Part shown: positions 16,969-25,757 of the stretch, one piece after another
How positions within the stretch are numbered: the first letter of the stretch is position 1
How the letters are laid out: each line of letters starts with the position of its first letter
Assembly (NCBI GenBank): GCA_016699535.1
Contig: CP064980.1
Coordinates: forward strand, 3,232,001 to 3,296,000
DNA length: 64,000 nucleotides
Reading direction: 5' to 3'
DNA from: Myxococcales bacterium
GTDB taxonomy: Bacteria; Myxococcota_A; Polyangia; Polyangiales; GCA-016699535
Made by a program: the position numbers and the translations under genes
The notes under the pieces: generated by a model
What the model was told of the DNA's origin: nothing
The model's input: only the letters and a program-made list of their open reading frames with translations
Databases searched by the model: none

Positions 16969-17988
16969 TCAAAACCGACCCCATAATGCAGCACCCGCGC
17001 CACCTGGCATCGCATAAGCCGAAGCCTGTAAACGAAAACCAGACGAAGCTACTTCATCTTCATCGTCTGAGTTGCTGCTGTTCCAATCTGTTAGAAACAC
17101 ACCCATGACTGTCGTTGCCACAGCCAAGCCAGCCGTCACACCAATGAGCACATTGGTGCGAAGCTCTAAATCTTGTCCCGCTGAATAACGTTCTGGTGTG
17201 GGATCTTTCTTGTATTCATCGGCAGCCGATGATGTATCCAGCCCCGACCAGACGGTGACGCCTAAAGCGACAGCCGTAAGACCAGCGCCAACCCAAAAGA
17301 AGACCGGCGATAAACCATCGCTCGAACTGCTATCCTCGGGGTTATCTGCTGGGGTCTCGCTGGACTCCTCGCTATCGGCTAGCTCTTCTGAATTGTCATT
17401 GCTTTGCTCTTCGCCGGACGGACCTACCAGGGCGACCACCTTCTGCTCGCCAGCTTCGCCGGAAACACTCTGCTCTCGGTCGCCATCTTCAAAGCTTGCT
17501 ACAATGGTATGCTCATCACCCGCCGAAAGGAAGATGGACGGGAAGTATTCGCGCTCGTCATCAATGCGTATTTCACAATCTTCACACACAAGGTCCACGC
17601 GGAAATACTTCGCAGCGGCTCGCTCGAGGGCTTCCTTAGCATCGCTGGTCATGCGATGCACTCCATACTCTTCTTGTAAGGCAAGAGCGGCCGTGCCAGC
17701 ACGCTTGTCATCTTCAGCGCGCAAGTAGGCCTTGATGGTCTGAAGCAATGCGTTGACGGATGGAAGCAGTCGGTAGGCAGTTTCATAGAAACGTCCAGCT
17801 CGCGCAAAATCTCCCGCTACGTAAGCCTTCGATCCACGGTCATACGCTGCAGCAGCCGCGGCGCGCTTCTCGGCACTCTGCGGATCATTCTGAGCAAAAA
17901 CCTGTACGCTGCTAAGGAACATGCACACTACTGCCAATGCACTCAACAATCTTACGGTGATGCTTTTTTTAAAGCCCCATATCCTCAT
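16969..17988 (-). CDS. secreted/tail-anchored TPR-like protein
   Basis: About 339 residues from the chosen ATG at 17988 (a TTG at 18024 would add 12). A signal peptide precedes SVQVFAQND. Residues about 40-120 form Ala-rich helical repeats resembling TPR (AAAYDRGSKAYVAGDFARAG; RFYETAYRLLPSV), then a Cys-Cys pair (VCEDCEI) in a PEGA-like beta region, an acidic Ser/Glu linker, and two membrane helices near the end (PVFFWVGAGLTAVALGVTVW and VLIGVTAGLAVATTVMGVFL). This is the usual partner seen next to myxobacterial kinases. It may sense envelope state and signal to the kinase gene that starts directly after its stop. Confidence 0.8.
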   Translation of the reverse strand: MRIWGFKKSITVRLLSALAVVCMFLSSVQVFAQNDPQSAEKRAAAAAAYDRGSKAYVAGDFARAGRFYETAYRLLPSVNALLQTIKAYLRAEDDKRAGTAALALQEEYGVHRMTSDAKEALERAAAKYFRVDLVCEDCEIRIDDEREYFPSIFLSAGDEHTIVASFEDGDREQSVSGEAGEQKVVALVGPSGEEQSNDNSEELADSEESSETPADNPEDSSSSDGLSPVFFWVGAGLTAVALGVTVWSGLDTSSAADEYKKDPTPERYSAGQDLELRTNVLIGVTAGLAVATTVMGVFLTDWNSSNSDDEDEVASSGFRLQASAYAMPGGAGAALWGRF

Positions 17989-18221
17989 CAGAGAGTTTGC
18001 TCCTTCGCTCGTGTCCAAAGCCAATTATGCAACAAAAACTGTGGTGGAGTACAGCAAATGCCGATCTGTGTGCGTGTATGTAGCGCTTTTCGCTACCTTG
18101 AAATGCCCAAGAGTGTGCGCGTTCCTGCATGATTTGCCTAAGATCTGGATAAAACACCATTTTCAGAAGCGATCCAAAAACGAGCGCCAAGCTCCCTCAA
18201 ATGACATCGCCGCTCGTGCGT

Positions 18222-19340
18222 TTAGCGAAAATCGCTTGGCTTGAAGTCGGCAAAAGCAACTAACTCTGCTGTGTGTACTGCGGGGAGCCCACGCCAAAAC
18301 ACCCACCAGTTGTTGCTGCGTTGCATCCCATCGCAGTGTTTCTGATACCAGGGCAAGATGGGATTGTCGGGCCGCGCCCGCCAAAAGAAGCCTTTGTGTT
18401 GCGCCACAACAGCTTGCCACAAGTCACCACCAACGCCTTCACCGCGTGCATCTTTGGTGACTGCAAACTTATCGAGATAATCACCAAGTGGCGTGCAGCG
18501 CATCAAAGCAAGACCGCGAAAGTTTTCCTCAAGGTAGAGCACTCCTTTTTGCTTTTCCCAAAATGCGTCATCCAGACGCCTGGCAAAACTGGCTTCAATG
18601 ATTTGGTTTAGCGCAGCTGAATCCAGCGCGGAAAAATTTGTATGTCGCGTAATGCTGCTTCCCCAACGCAGCAAAGTACCCGCCCCTTTGATCGAAAAAA
18701 GTTCGCGTAACAGCTCCAACGGAGAAGTGATAGCCACCAAAAAACGTCTGCCTTCGCTCTGCTCGATCCAGGCTTTAGAGAGCTCAAGCATCGAGCGCTG
18801 CTCGCTTCCCAACGTAGGCAGCGCTTGGACAAAGGAGTCCAGCTGATCGAGCCGTAGCGCGGGCACACGCTCCTGCCCCTGTACAATCGCGCCGCGACGA
18901 TGCAAAAAGACAAGCTTCTTAGCGCGAAGTTCTTTGATAAACACAGCAATGCGTTCTTTGGGGTCCTCGCTCTCGTCAATCACCAGCAAAGGAATACTTT
19001 CGTTCTTTAGCGCGCGTTTGGCTGCTTCTAAATCTGTTTTGCAAAACTCGGCCGCAACCTCACTTTGCAAAAGCAAACTCTCAAGCTTCTGGGCCCTGCG
19101 GGCCGAACTTGCCTGTTTACTATCAAGCCCCACCACCACAAGGGGAAAAAGACCGAGCAGCGAAAGCACTTTAAGGTCCAAAGCAACAGCCTCAAGCGCA
19201 TCTTCAGCCACGCCGCGCTGCACCGAAATAACAGCAAAACAGTCGCTTTTCTGTTCATGAAAGAGCTTGAGATAGAACTCCGCTTCCCCTGGTGGCGCAA
19301 CGCTCTGCAAAAAACGCTGCATGGCTTCGGCATACTGCAT
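18222..19340 (-). CDS. N-acetylglutamate synthase, vertebrate-like (kinase-fold plus NAT/DUF619)
   Basis: A 372-residue protein. The C-terminal 140 residues carry the vertebrate NAGS acetyltransferase signature: YLDKFAVTKDARGEGVGGDL (acetyl-CoA loop with RGEGVG) and FFWRARPDNPILPWYQKHCD, then WWVFWRGL. The N-terminal 200 residues resemble an amino acid kinase fold but lack the kinase KxGG phosphate loop (AVISVQRGV instead), so it is likely only the synthase, making N-acetylglutamate from glutamate and acetyl-CoA, the first arginine step. An RBS-like GAAGGA lies eight bases before the ATG at 19340. It stands alone upstream of tmRNA. It is shorter than typical NAGS-K fusions (about 440). Confidence 0.85.
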   Translation of the reverse strand: MQYAEAMQRFLQSVAPPGEAEFYLKLFHEQKSDCFAVISVQRGVAEDALEAVALDLKVLSLLGLFPLVVVGLDSKQASSARRAQKLESLLLQSEVAAEFCKTDLEAAKRALKNESIPLLVIDESEDPKERIAVFIKELRAKKLVFLHRRGAIVQGQERVPALRLDQLDSFVQALPTLGSEQRSMLELSKAWIEQSEGRRFLVAITSPLELLRELFSIKGAGTLLRWGSSITRHTNFSALDSAALNQIIEASFARRLDDAFWEKQKGVLYLEENFRGLALMRCTPLGDYLDKFAVTKDARGEGVGGDLWQAVVAQHKGFFWRARPDNPILPWYQKHCDGMQRSNNWWVFWRGLPAVHTAELVAFADFKPSDFR

Positions 19341-19437
19341 CTTGATTATCCTTCGAATGGCCTTATATTAGATGGATGGCTCTGTTGCAAAATGGTTCCG
19401 CCACGCTGCAAACAGATTCATAGTTCTTTGAAATTAT

Positions 19438-19794
19438 GGGGGCGAAATGGTTTCGACGGGGATGTCGAAGCGCTAGTGGCGTGCCGTCGGTCTTTGGGAC
19501 GACGTAAAAACCTCAGAGAAACAAACGACTGCAGATAACGCAGAATTCGCTCTCGCGGCCTAAAAAGCCAAAGGAGCCGTTGAACCGAAGAGCCTGTCAG
19601 TGCTCTCGGGGAGGCGTCGTTGAACTGGCTAGCTAACTCCGGGCAGCTCGGGAGCTAAGCGAAATAACAGAGCTGATAACTTTGGTGAAAGCCTGTTTGT
19701 GGGCGAGCCCCAAAGTGACACCAAAACACAAACTACGCATGTAGAAGCTATCGTAGAGGATTCGCGGACCTGGGTTCGACTCCCAGCGCCTCCA
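19438..19794 (+). ncRNA. ssrA: transfer-messenger RNA (tmRNA)
   Basis: The 5' end GGGGGCGAAATGGTTTCGAC and the 3' end CCTGGGTTCGACTCCCAG with CGCCTCC pair into a tRNA-like acceptor and T arm. The tag reading frame starts at GCA 19531 and gives ADNAEFALAA followed by TAA at 19561, the usual degradation tag ending in LAA; exact resume codon is inferred. No CCA is encoded, so it must be added by tRNA nucleotidyl transferase. The RNA rescues stalled ribosomes with SmpB. Its last 17 bases are repeated 17.7 kb away, so this gene is the likely integration site of the island that follows. Confidence 0.95.
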
Positions 19795-19927
19795 CTATGT
19801 TTTGAGCAAAGCTCAAAACCAGTTTATTGCTGTTCGTCGTCAGACCTGAACTTGTGCAGCTCCGTGGACTTGCGTCCACTCCGCCATGCAAAAGTTCACA
19901 TATGTCCGACTCCCACCGGCTTCACTA
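19778..19927. repeat. left 150-bp direct repeat at the ssrA 3' end (putative attL)
   Basis: 150 bases that start in the last 17 bases of ssrA and match 37526-37675 at 145 of 150 positions by eye with no gap. Inside is a second, degenerate copy of the ssrA end (GACTCCCACCGGCTTCACTA from 19908), 130 bases after the first. It also contains the inverted repeats GTTTTGAGC/GCTCAAAAC and GTGGAC/GTCCAC. This pattern is expected for site-specific integration into tmRNA, though the repeat is longer than the usual core. Confidence 0.8.
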
Positions 19928-19984
19928 TGTTTGTGGTCGGAATTTTCTTCGATCGCTCAACGATTTCAAATCTGTCGCGATTTG

Positions 19985-20608
19985 ATGGTTCGAGATGTAA
20001 CGCGACGCGTCGATAAGGTCCCTGACTTCACTCAAAAGGACACTGAGGCAATGATTTGGAAATCTCACCCTTGGAAGAAGTCGCTGGAGAGACTAGCAAA
20101 AGACTTTCGCAAGCGGCAATTGCAACGACGATGGGGCGAAGCGTCGCTAGCGAAAGTTGAACAGAACTTCTTCATAGCGGCGTTCTCCATTCGAAAACTC
20201 AGCGAAGGACAAAAGCTGTCGGACGAAATCGAGGCCATGTCCTTGCCGATCGTTTCGTTCAAGCCCACTGCTCGGAACGCCGACCTTCTCAACTGGCACA
20301 AGCTTGACATGCTGTATTATTTGGACGCTCCCAAGTCCGCTCGATTGGGTCTGCGGGCGTTCTGCAATCAGGCGATTCATAGCTTCATCTTCGTCCCGAA
20401 ATGCGATCCATGCTTGAGCGGTTTCTATTTCAGCTCCGACCAATCGCGACACTTTTCGCTCTACTATCTCTCGGTCGACGCGCTAATTGAAACAATCGAA
20501 CGCGTCGCAACCGATGACGTCCTAAGCGTTCAGATACAGAGGGACCCAGTTACCGGTGAGCTTTCCGTGGCCCAGAAATCTAACAAGGTTCCACCACGCT
20601 CGAACTGA
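19985..20608 (+). CDS. hypothetical protein upstream of UvrD-like helicase
   Basis: About 207 residues from an ATG at 19985 (the frame stays open from 19886, where it overlaps the direct repeat; an ATG at 20051 is another candidate). The sequence is soluble, with a basic helical N-terminal part (KKSLERLAKDFRKRQLQRRW) and a mixed alpha/beta C-terminal part containing FCNQAIHSFIFVP and GFYFSSDQSRHFSLYYLSVD. Similar small proteins of unknown function occur widely in accessory DNA, but I cannot name the family. It lies 141 bases ahead of the helicase in the same direction, at the left edge of the island. It could be a partner of the helicase. No catalytic motif seen. Confidence 0.6.
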   Translation: MVRDVTRRVDKVPDFTQKDTEAMIWKSHPWKKSLERLAKDFRKRQLQRRWGEASLAKVEQNFFIAAFSIRKLSEGQKLSDEIEAMSLPIVSFKPTARNADLLNWHKLDMLYYLDAPKSARLGLRAFCNQAIHSFIFVPKCDPCLSGFYFSSDQSRHFSLYYLSVDALIETIERVATDDVLSVQIQRDPVTGELSVAQKSNKVPPRSN

Positions 20609-20749
20609 GGCCCTTCCACGCTCTCGTATCGAAATTGATGTCCCGATTCAGACAGTCATCCAGGCTTCTGTAAAAATATCCCGGATTTATTAGGGCGAAT
20701 GCTTCGCCATAACTTTTGCTCCATTAGGGATTTTCGATAGTATTGTTCC

Positions 20750-22687
20750 ATGCAATGGGATGAAAACCTCACAGGGACCGCTCTCTCGATAGCCAGCACC
20801 GATAGATCACCTTTGCGTGTATTGGCCGGGCCTGGGACCGGGAAGTCTTACGCGATGAAGCGACGTATCATGCGTCTACTACAAAAAGACGGTGTCGATC
20901 CCTCTAGAATATTGGCGGTTACATTTACACGAACGGCAGCTGGTGACTTAGTTAAGGATCTTCGCAGTCTAGGAGTTTCCGGGTGTGAGAAAATTGATGC
21001 CGGAACACTTCACAGCTTTTGCTTCCGTATACTAAATGACAACGACGTGTTTGGACACATTGGTAGAGAAGCTCGTCCTATTCTGACTTTTGAAAAATCT
21101 AAGGTTTTGAAATTTGAAGCAACACCTCTTCTCGCTGATTTAGATGACTCGGAGTTTGAAGCCAATAGAAAAAGGACTAACCGCATTTTAGCATTCGAGG
21201 CAGCTTGGGCTCGTCTTCAATCAGAACAACCAGGGTGGCCATCAGATCCCACTGATCAAAAATTCCATAGCAAACTCCTAGAGTGGCTGAAATTTCATAA
21301 AACCATGCTTATCGGTGAGCTAGTCCCGCTGACCCTCTCATACCTGCGAAATAATCCTCAAGCGGATACCCTATTTTCATACGACCATATCGTTGTCGAT
21401 GAGTACCAAGACTTAAACAAAGCGGAACAAGCGCTTATCGATCTATTGGCCAAAACTGCCACTCTTTCGATAGTGGGTGATGGCGATCAATCAATCTATA
21501 AGTTCAGGCATGCAAATCCCGAGGGTATCATTGAGTTCAATAACGCAAGGCCCAACACCCATGATGTAACATTGAGCGAATGCCGGCGGTGCCCTAAAAC
21601 CGTAGTAGCTATTGCTGATTCACTCATTCGTCATAATAAGCCGGGAACGCTTCAACCGACTCTCAGACCTTTGGCGCAAAATGCGCCGGGTAATATAGTG
21701 GTCGTTCAGTGGAAAAGGCTCACCGACGAAATCGCGGGAATCGCAGACTATATTCATTCTATCGTCCAATCCGGAGAGTCGTTGAGCGATGTTTTGCTAC
21801 TATGCCCCAGGAAACACATAGGATACTTAGTCCGTGATCGCTTGAAAGAAGCGAACGTGCCTTCTCACTGCTTCTACAACGAGGAAATCTTGGAAACAGC
21901 TGAGGCTCAGGAAGCCTTTGCGCTACTCACCTTGCTGGCGAAACCGGATGACCTCGTAAGCCTTCGTTTCTTACTTGGTTGCAAGTCCAATAGTTATCTC
22001 AAAGGAGAGTATAGAAAACTTCGAAATTACTGCGAGGAACAGAACAAAACACCAAAGGAGGCTCTGGAGCAAATATTAGTTGGTGAAACCGTACCAAAAA
22101 TTCCAAAGCTGATTTCCAGGTATAAAGACCTCAAACCGCGACTAGGGCAACTCAGATCTCTAAGCGGCGAATCCCTTGTTAATGAATTGTTCCCGGCTGA
22201 CTCTGAGTGGGCAAATGGGGTACGAGACGTCTATGAGACGTTCGATGAGGATGGCCTCGCCCCGAAGCAAATCCATGAACGCTTGCGAACGCACGTTACG
22301 TCCCCGGAGGTGCCTACTGGAAATTTCGTGCATATTATGAGTCTCCACAAGAGTAAGGGCTTGACAGCAAAAATTGTGATTGTGATGAACTGCGTTGAAG
22401 GGCTCGTTCCTTATATCGACAGAAAAGAAAGTCAGTACGAGGCAACTCTAACAGAACAAGAACAAAGGAGACTTTTTTATGTGGCAATCACGCGCACATC
22501 GAAGACATTGGTTTTGTCTTCATGCACAAAAGTGGAAAAGAGCCTCGCCCACAAGTTGGGTATGAAAGTGCGAGGGTTTGGCCGAACAGCAAATGCAATC
22601 GCCAGCAAATTTCTAAACGAGCTCGGGCCACAGTGCCCCGAGGCAATAACGGGTGAGACCTGGAGAGGAAAAGACTTCCATATCTGA
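20750..22687 (+). CDS. UvrD/Rep-family superfamily 1 DNA helicase
   Basis: A 645-residue SF1A helicase. Walker A is AGPGTGKS (residues about 28-35), motif Ia AVTFTRTAA, motif II VVDEYQDLN (Walker B with DEYQ), motif III GDGDQSIYKFRHA, motif IV LSECRRCP, motif V HIMSLHKSKGL and motif VI FYVAITRTSKTLVL. It should unwind DNA 3'-5' using ATP. It is shorter than UvrD/Rep (about 720), with a reduced 2B region. It sits on the tmRNA island near a small unknown protein, a place where defence helicases are common, so a role in anti-phage defence or element maintenance is possible but not shown. Codon use appears more AT-rich than the genes left of ssrA. Confidence 0.9.
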   Translation: MQWDENLTGTALSIASTDRSPLRVLAGPGTGKSYAMKRRIMRLLQKDGVDPSRILAVTFTRTAAGDLVKDLRSLGVSGCEKIDAGTLHSFCFRILNDNDVFGHIGREARPILTFEKSKVLKFEATPLLADLDDSEFEANRKRTNRILAFEAAWARLQSEQPGWPSDPTDQKFHSKLLEWLKFHKTMLIGELVPLTLSYLRNNPQADTLFSYDHIVVDEYQDLNKAEQALIDLLAKTATLSIVGDGDQSIYKFRHANPEGIIEFNNARPNTHDVTLSECRRCPKTVVAIADSLIRHNKPGTLQPTLRPLAQNAPGNIVVVQWKRLTDEIAGIADYIHSIVQSGESLSDVLLLCPRKHIGYLVRDRLKEANVPSHCFYNEEILETAEAQEAFALLTLLAKPDDLVSLRFLLGCKSNSYLKGEYRKLRNYCEEQNKTPKEALEQILVGETVPKIPKLISRYKDLKPRLGQLRSLSGESLVNELFPADSEWANGVRDVYETFDEDGLAPKQIHERLRTHVTSPEVPTGNFVHIMSLHKSKGLTAKIVIVMNCVEGLVPYIDRKESQYEATLTEQEQRRLFYVAITRTSKTLVLSSCTKVEKSLAHKLGMKVRGFGRTANAIASKFLNELGPQCPEAITGETWRGKDFHI

Positions 22688-22829
22688 CAGATTTCGCCCC
22701 CCCCCCGAAAAAAACAGATCTCGTGGTGTGCCCTAGGGGCGGAGCACACTGCCGTTCCTCAACACTTGATCACCTACACACGGGACGATTTGCCCTGAAA
22801 TACGGATTCTGTTTCGGAAAGGCTCCTCT

Positions 22830-23300
22830 ATGAAATACAAACATCCAGCTGAAAAAAGTGTTGCGTTGGTAATCCTAGGAACGGTGCTGGTTTGCTTCAG
22901 CGCCATTACCATTCCTGTTCAAGCACAGTCCTCACAGGAAATAGAACTACTGGTATTCTCTTACGAAAAAGCAAGCTACGGATCTGCCGGTAAAAAACTT
23001 TTTTTAGGATGCTTAAACTGCGAACCCTCGTCACCAATCTCCATAATAAATGAAAATGGTAAACATGGTCCCGGCTTCATAGGTGCTATGAGCGAACAAA
23101 ACCTATGGAGCGTTCTCTCACCATTTCGTAGTAGTATCGACAATAAATCTATATGCAATACTATGGCTGATTCACCTCCAGTGATTGTCGACCGCAAAGG
23201 AAATTTCTACGGACGCCTGACGGTTAGCAAATTTCACACTCAGCGTTCACGTCTTACAATCGCGCAATTGTTTGCAACCGCACTATGCAAAAGCCGCTGA
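22830..23300 (+). CDS. small secreted protein with LGCLNC motif
   Basis: A 156-residue protein with a signal peptide (hydrophobic stretch ending about AQA, residue 32). The mature part has FLGCLNC (residues about 57-63), Gly/Asn-rich middle and PPVIVDRKGNFYGRLTVSKFH near the end. This combination marks a widespread family of small exported proteins with unknown function; the two Cys may form a disulfide or bind metal. GGAAAGG precedes the ATG by about seven bases. It stands alone after the helicase gene and a ten-C run (22697-22706). Confidence 0.7.
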   Translation: MKYKHPAEKSVALVILGTVLVCFSAITIPVQAQSSQEIELLVFSYEKASYGSAGKKLFLGCLNCEPSSPISIINENGKHGPGFIGAMSEQNLWSVLSPFRSSIDNKSICNTMADSPPVIVDRKGNFYGRLTVSKFHTQRSRLTIAQLFATALCKSR

Positions 23301-23378
23301 GGATCAGCAAATCGCCGCAAGTTGCATGTCTTAGTGAACTTTACCCAACAAGATTTGATGACACGGGCAGATAGTTCT

Positions 23379-23521
23379 GGGGACATGCTTTAGAAAAGCA
23401 CGTAAAATAATATCAATAGTTTACAAACTTGACCGCGAAACCATTATCTTTGTCGACAGTTTCGCGGTCGGGTTTGTAATTGCCTGTGGCCGTTTGACTA
23501 TTTGGGTCAAAGCATGTCCCC
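23379..23521. mobile_element. MITE-like element with GGGGACATGCTTT inverted ends
   Basis: 13-base perfect inverted repeats GGGGACATGCTTT (23379-23391) and AAAGCATGTCCCC (23509-23521) enclose about 143 bases with an internal hairpin GACCGCGAAAC/GTTTCGCGGTC (23431-23441 / 23459-23469). No coding capacity. The right half (TCGCGGTCGGGTTTG) resembles the repeats at 42606-42677 and 44471-44542, so it is a member of a small dispersed family, perhaps moved by a Y1-type transposase. Confidence 0.6.
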
Positions 23522-23583
23522 AAGAAACAGAGCTTGATCACACATGTAGATTGCTAGATTAGCCCCAGTGCGCAACAACGATT

Positions 23584-23994
23584 CTACTGCACGCAGTTAT
23601 TGCCGCTATATGACCAGCGAACAATGGAGTTGTTAAGGTCCACTTCGAAATATGTCGTACAATAGTATGTGACCGTTTGTTTTGGGTGACTATATCGTTC
23701 TTCTTGGACAGTGTTGTTATAGCTGTTGTATTTATACGTCGCGGTCTCATTTGGCCCGTACTGAGGCATCTCCACGGTGTTGCTACGGTGGTACACAAGG
23801 AGCTTATTACCGTTAGGCGCCTGGTTGATCGCATAAGGATACCCCCAAGCACTAACCAGCGAATCGACATGTGAGCCCTTCCAGGAGTTGAGTGTCTTTT
23901 CGTAGTTAGCGGTTGTCGCGCAGCAAGTCAGTATTAGCCCGATTGCAATAGCAAGTACATTGGAATGTGCTTGCGAATCATAGGGTGTCTCCAT
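23584..23994 (-). CDS. small lipoprotein with WGYP motif
   Basis: About 136 residues from the ATG at 23994. A hydrophobic segment ends in LTCCA, a lipobox-like sequence at about residue 23. The mature part includes SWKGSHVDSLVSAWGYP, a common motif of small lipoproteins of unknown function, and two further Cys (TYYCTTYF, NNCVQ) at the end. Longer readings up to 24123 lack a signal peptide at their start and are less likely. It is on the minus strand within the island, facing the MITE. No reaction or partner can be assigned. Confidence 0.65.
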   Translation of the reverse strand: METPYDSQAHSNVLAIAIGLILTCCATTANYEKTLNSWKGSHVDSLVSAWGYPYAINQAPNGNKLLVYHRSNTVEMPQYGPNETATYKYNSYNNTVQEERYSHPKQTVTYYCTTYFEVDLNNSIVRWSYSGNNCVQ

Positions 23995-24311
23995 GCTCTT
24001 CGTCTTTCCAATCAGGTTAAGCGTATCCTGTGTCATTGCCGCTTCATTAACCGCATCAAGCGGCAACGCCACCGCAATCAACTTCTTAACCGAACGTCCC
24101 ATCATCTTCAGCCCCCGAACCATTGCAAAAGGAACATCCAGTCTACGGCAACAAATCCGAGCATCCCAGCAAACAACATAAAATCGGTACGATGGTGAAC
24201 TCCATCGCTATACAGTTTCATGCGTTTCAATTCAGTGTGGGTTTCGGTGTGCCCCGCACCCCGACCAAGAAGTTTCCTGACATAACTTTGTAACTTATCT
24301 TCGTTTACACA

Positions 24312-24575
24312 ATGAACGATTCTGGTGCAGCGGAAGGTAAGTCTAAAAAAGATGGTCAGAAGAAGGGGAAGTTTTCCTGCTGGATTTTACGCGATTGTGC
24401 TTCGGGGCTAGCAGCTCTCGGAACTGCGGCAGGCACTCTTTTGCTAGGCGTTGCAGCGTCCTATGCGGCTTGCCAAACCAATGACCTGTTTTCTGAAGTT
24501 CTAAAAATTCAAAGGAAATCGGATGAAATAAGCAGCGCTGTGGCTGATGTCAAAGCAGCAACAACCCAACTGAAC
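24312..24575 (+). pseudogene. small membrane protein truncated by the Y1 transposase element
   Basis: The frame opens MNDSGAAEGKSKKDGQKKGK and has one membrane segment (GLAALGTAAGTLLLGVAASYA) followed by a helical stretch (FSEVLKIQRKSDEISSAVAD). After residue 88 it runs straight into the left inverted repeat of the transposon at 24577, so the natural end is lost; the frame closes inside the element after 40 foreign residues. Whatever followed cannot be recovered on the right side with confidence. Function unknown. Confidence 0.5.
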
Positions 24576-24576
24576 A

Positions 24577-25615
24577 GGGGTCAGGTCGTGTTTTTGCTAC
24601 TTGTTGTCTTATTGGCGCAACTTCTACACCGTTGGGACGATAACGCTACATGTCGCGCCCACTCCGCATCGACGCTCCCGGCTACTGGCACCACGTGATG
24701 TCGCGGGGTGCTGCCTTTCAAAACATTTTTCTCTGCGATGAAGACAGGGTTGTTTTTCTCGATTTGGTAGCAGATTGCTGCTCGCGGTGGGGATTTATCA
24801 TTCATGCATTTGTGTTGATGGACAACCACTTTCATGTTTTTCTGCAAGACTCTCTTGGCCAACTCAGTCGAGGCATGCGCCATCTCATCGGGGTGTACAC
24901 GCAAAGGTTCAACCGGAAGCACCGCCGAGATGGCCCACTTTTTCGTGGACGATTTCGCTCCAAGGTGGTGCAATCAACTGAATATGCCAATAGTGTCGTT
25001 GACTACATCCATCGTAACCCAGTGGAGGCGGGTCTAGTAACAGAAGCCAGCAACTATCCATGGTCAAGCGCCAGTGAAAAAGCGCTTCAATTCGGCATTC
25101 TTTGTGAAGCCTCGCTCTGTCTCAGAGACACCGATGCCGAGACGACGATGCTGGTTTATCATCCTTCGAATTGTGGCCCGGTTTGGGGAGATGCAACTTT
25201 TTTGAAAGAATGCAGGGCCGTGGTCAATCAAGTGCCGACGAAGGCAACTCCAAACGTTCCCGATGGCCGTAGATTATCTCGCCCTTCACATCATGAGATT
25301 GTCAAGTGCATTGCCCATGCAGAAAATATTAAGGCACCGTACATTCTGAGTTGCCGCAAAGCAAAGAAGCACCCGGCTCGATTTGCAGCGATGGTGCTTT
25401 GTGCAAGATTCAGTGGATTATCGGCGCAGGCACTAGGCGCGTATTTTGGGGTCAGTGCTGCTGGCATTCGTGCCGCTGTGTGGCGTTTTCGCCATTCTGA
25501 ATCGCATCGGGATTCGATCAGACACCTGCAACACATCGTGGAAGAACATCTCGCTCATCCACGTAGGGCACTAGACTCAAAATCGTTGGCTAGTAGCAAA
25601 AACACGACCTGACCC
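24577..25615 (+). mobile_element. REP-associated-type (Y1/HUH) transposon with 25-bp inverted ends
   Basis: The left end GGGGTCAGGTCGTGTTTTTG (24577-24601 in full) is repeated inverted at 25591-25615. The unit encodes one Y1 transposase. These ends are the kind found around many chromosomal RAYT-like genes. No target duplication is evident: the left flank ends ...TGAACA, the right starts GATTC. It interrupts the small membrane protein gene before it. Confidence 0.75.
24650..25612 (+). CDS. REP-associated tyrosine transposase-like protein (Y1_Tnp)
   Basis: A 320-residue protein with a TnpA_REP/IS200-like HUH domain at residues 1-140: MSRPLRIDAPGYWHHVMSRG at the start, the metal motif AFVLMDNHFHVFL (HxH), and the tyrosine-bearing YIHRNPVEAGL helix. 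A C-terminal extension of about 170 residues ends in a helix-turn-helix-like stretch (LGAYFGVSAAGIRAAVWRFR), reminiscent of DnaA-like or resolvase HTH domains. It is expected to cut single-stranded DNA at hairpin ends through a 5'-phosphotyrosine. The stop lies inside the right inverted repeat. Confidence 0.88.
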   Translation: MSRPLRIDAPGYWHHVMSRGAAFQNIFLCDEDRVVFLDLVADCCSRWGFIIHAFVLMDNHFHVFLQDSLGQLSRGMRHLIGVYTQRFNRKHRRDGPLFRGRFRSKVVQSTEYANSVVDYIHRNPVEAGLVTEASNYPWSSASEKALQFGILCEASLCLRDTDAETTMLVYHPSNCGPVWGDATFLKECRAVVNQVPTKATPNVPDGRRLSRPSHHEIVKCIAHAENIKAPYILSCRKAKKHPARFAAMVLCARFSGLSAQALGAYFGVSAAGIRAAVWRFRHSESHRDSIRHLQHIVEEHLAHPRRALDSKSLASSKNTT

Positions 25616-25757
25616 CGATTCTTATGGAAGCAACTCCCGGAAGTTACCACTCGAGCCACCCATCAACTCAAAACATCACTTCAACGCTACACAAAACACG
25701 TTTCTTTCCTTCTTTTCCTAAAATGCCTTGTCACGTTTTAAAGGACCGCCCTTCTTG

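Noticed and set aside
19886..19984. Extended N-terminus of the island's first protein
   Set aside because: It lies inside the direct repeat and shows no protein-like features; the ATG at 19985 or 20051 is favoured.
22697..22706. Run of ten C after the helicase gene as a slippery phase-variation site
   Set aside because: It lies ten bases past the stop codon and cannot alter the helicase frame; a promoter role is not evident.
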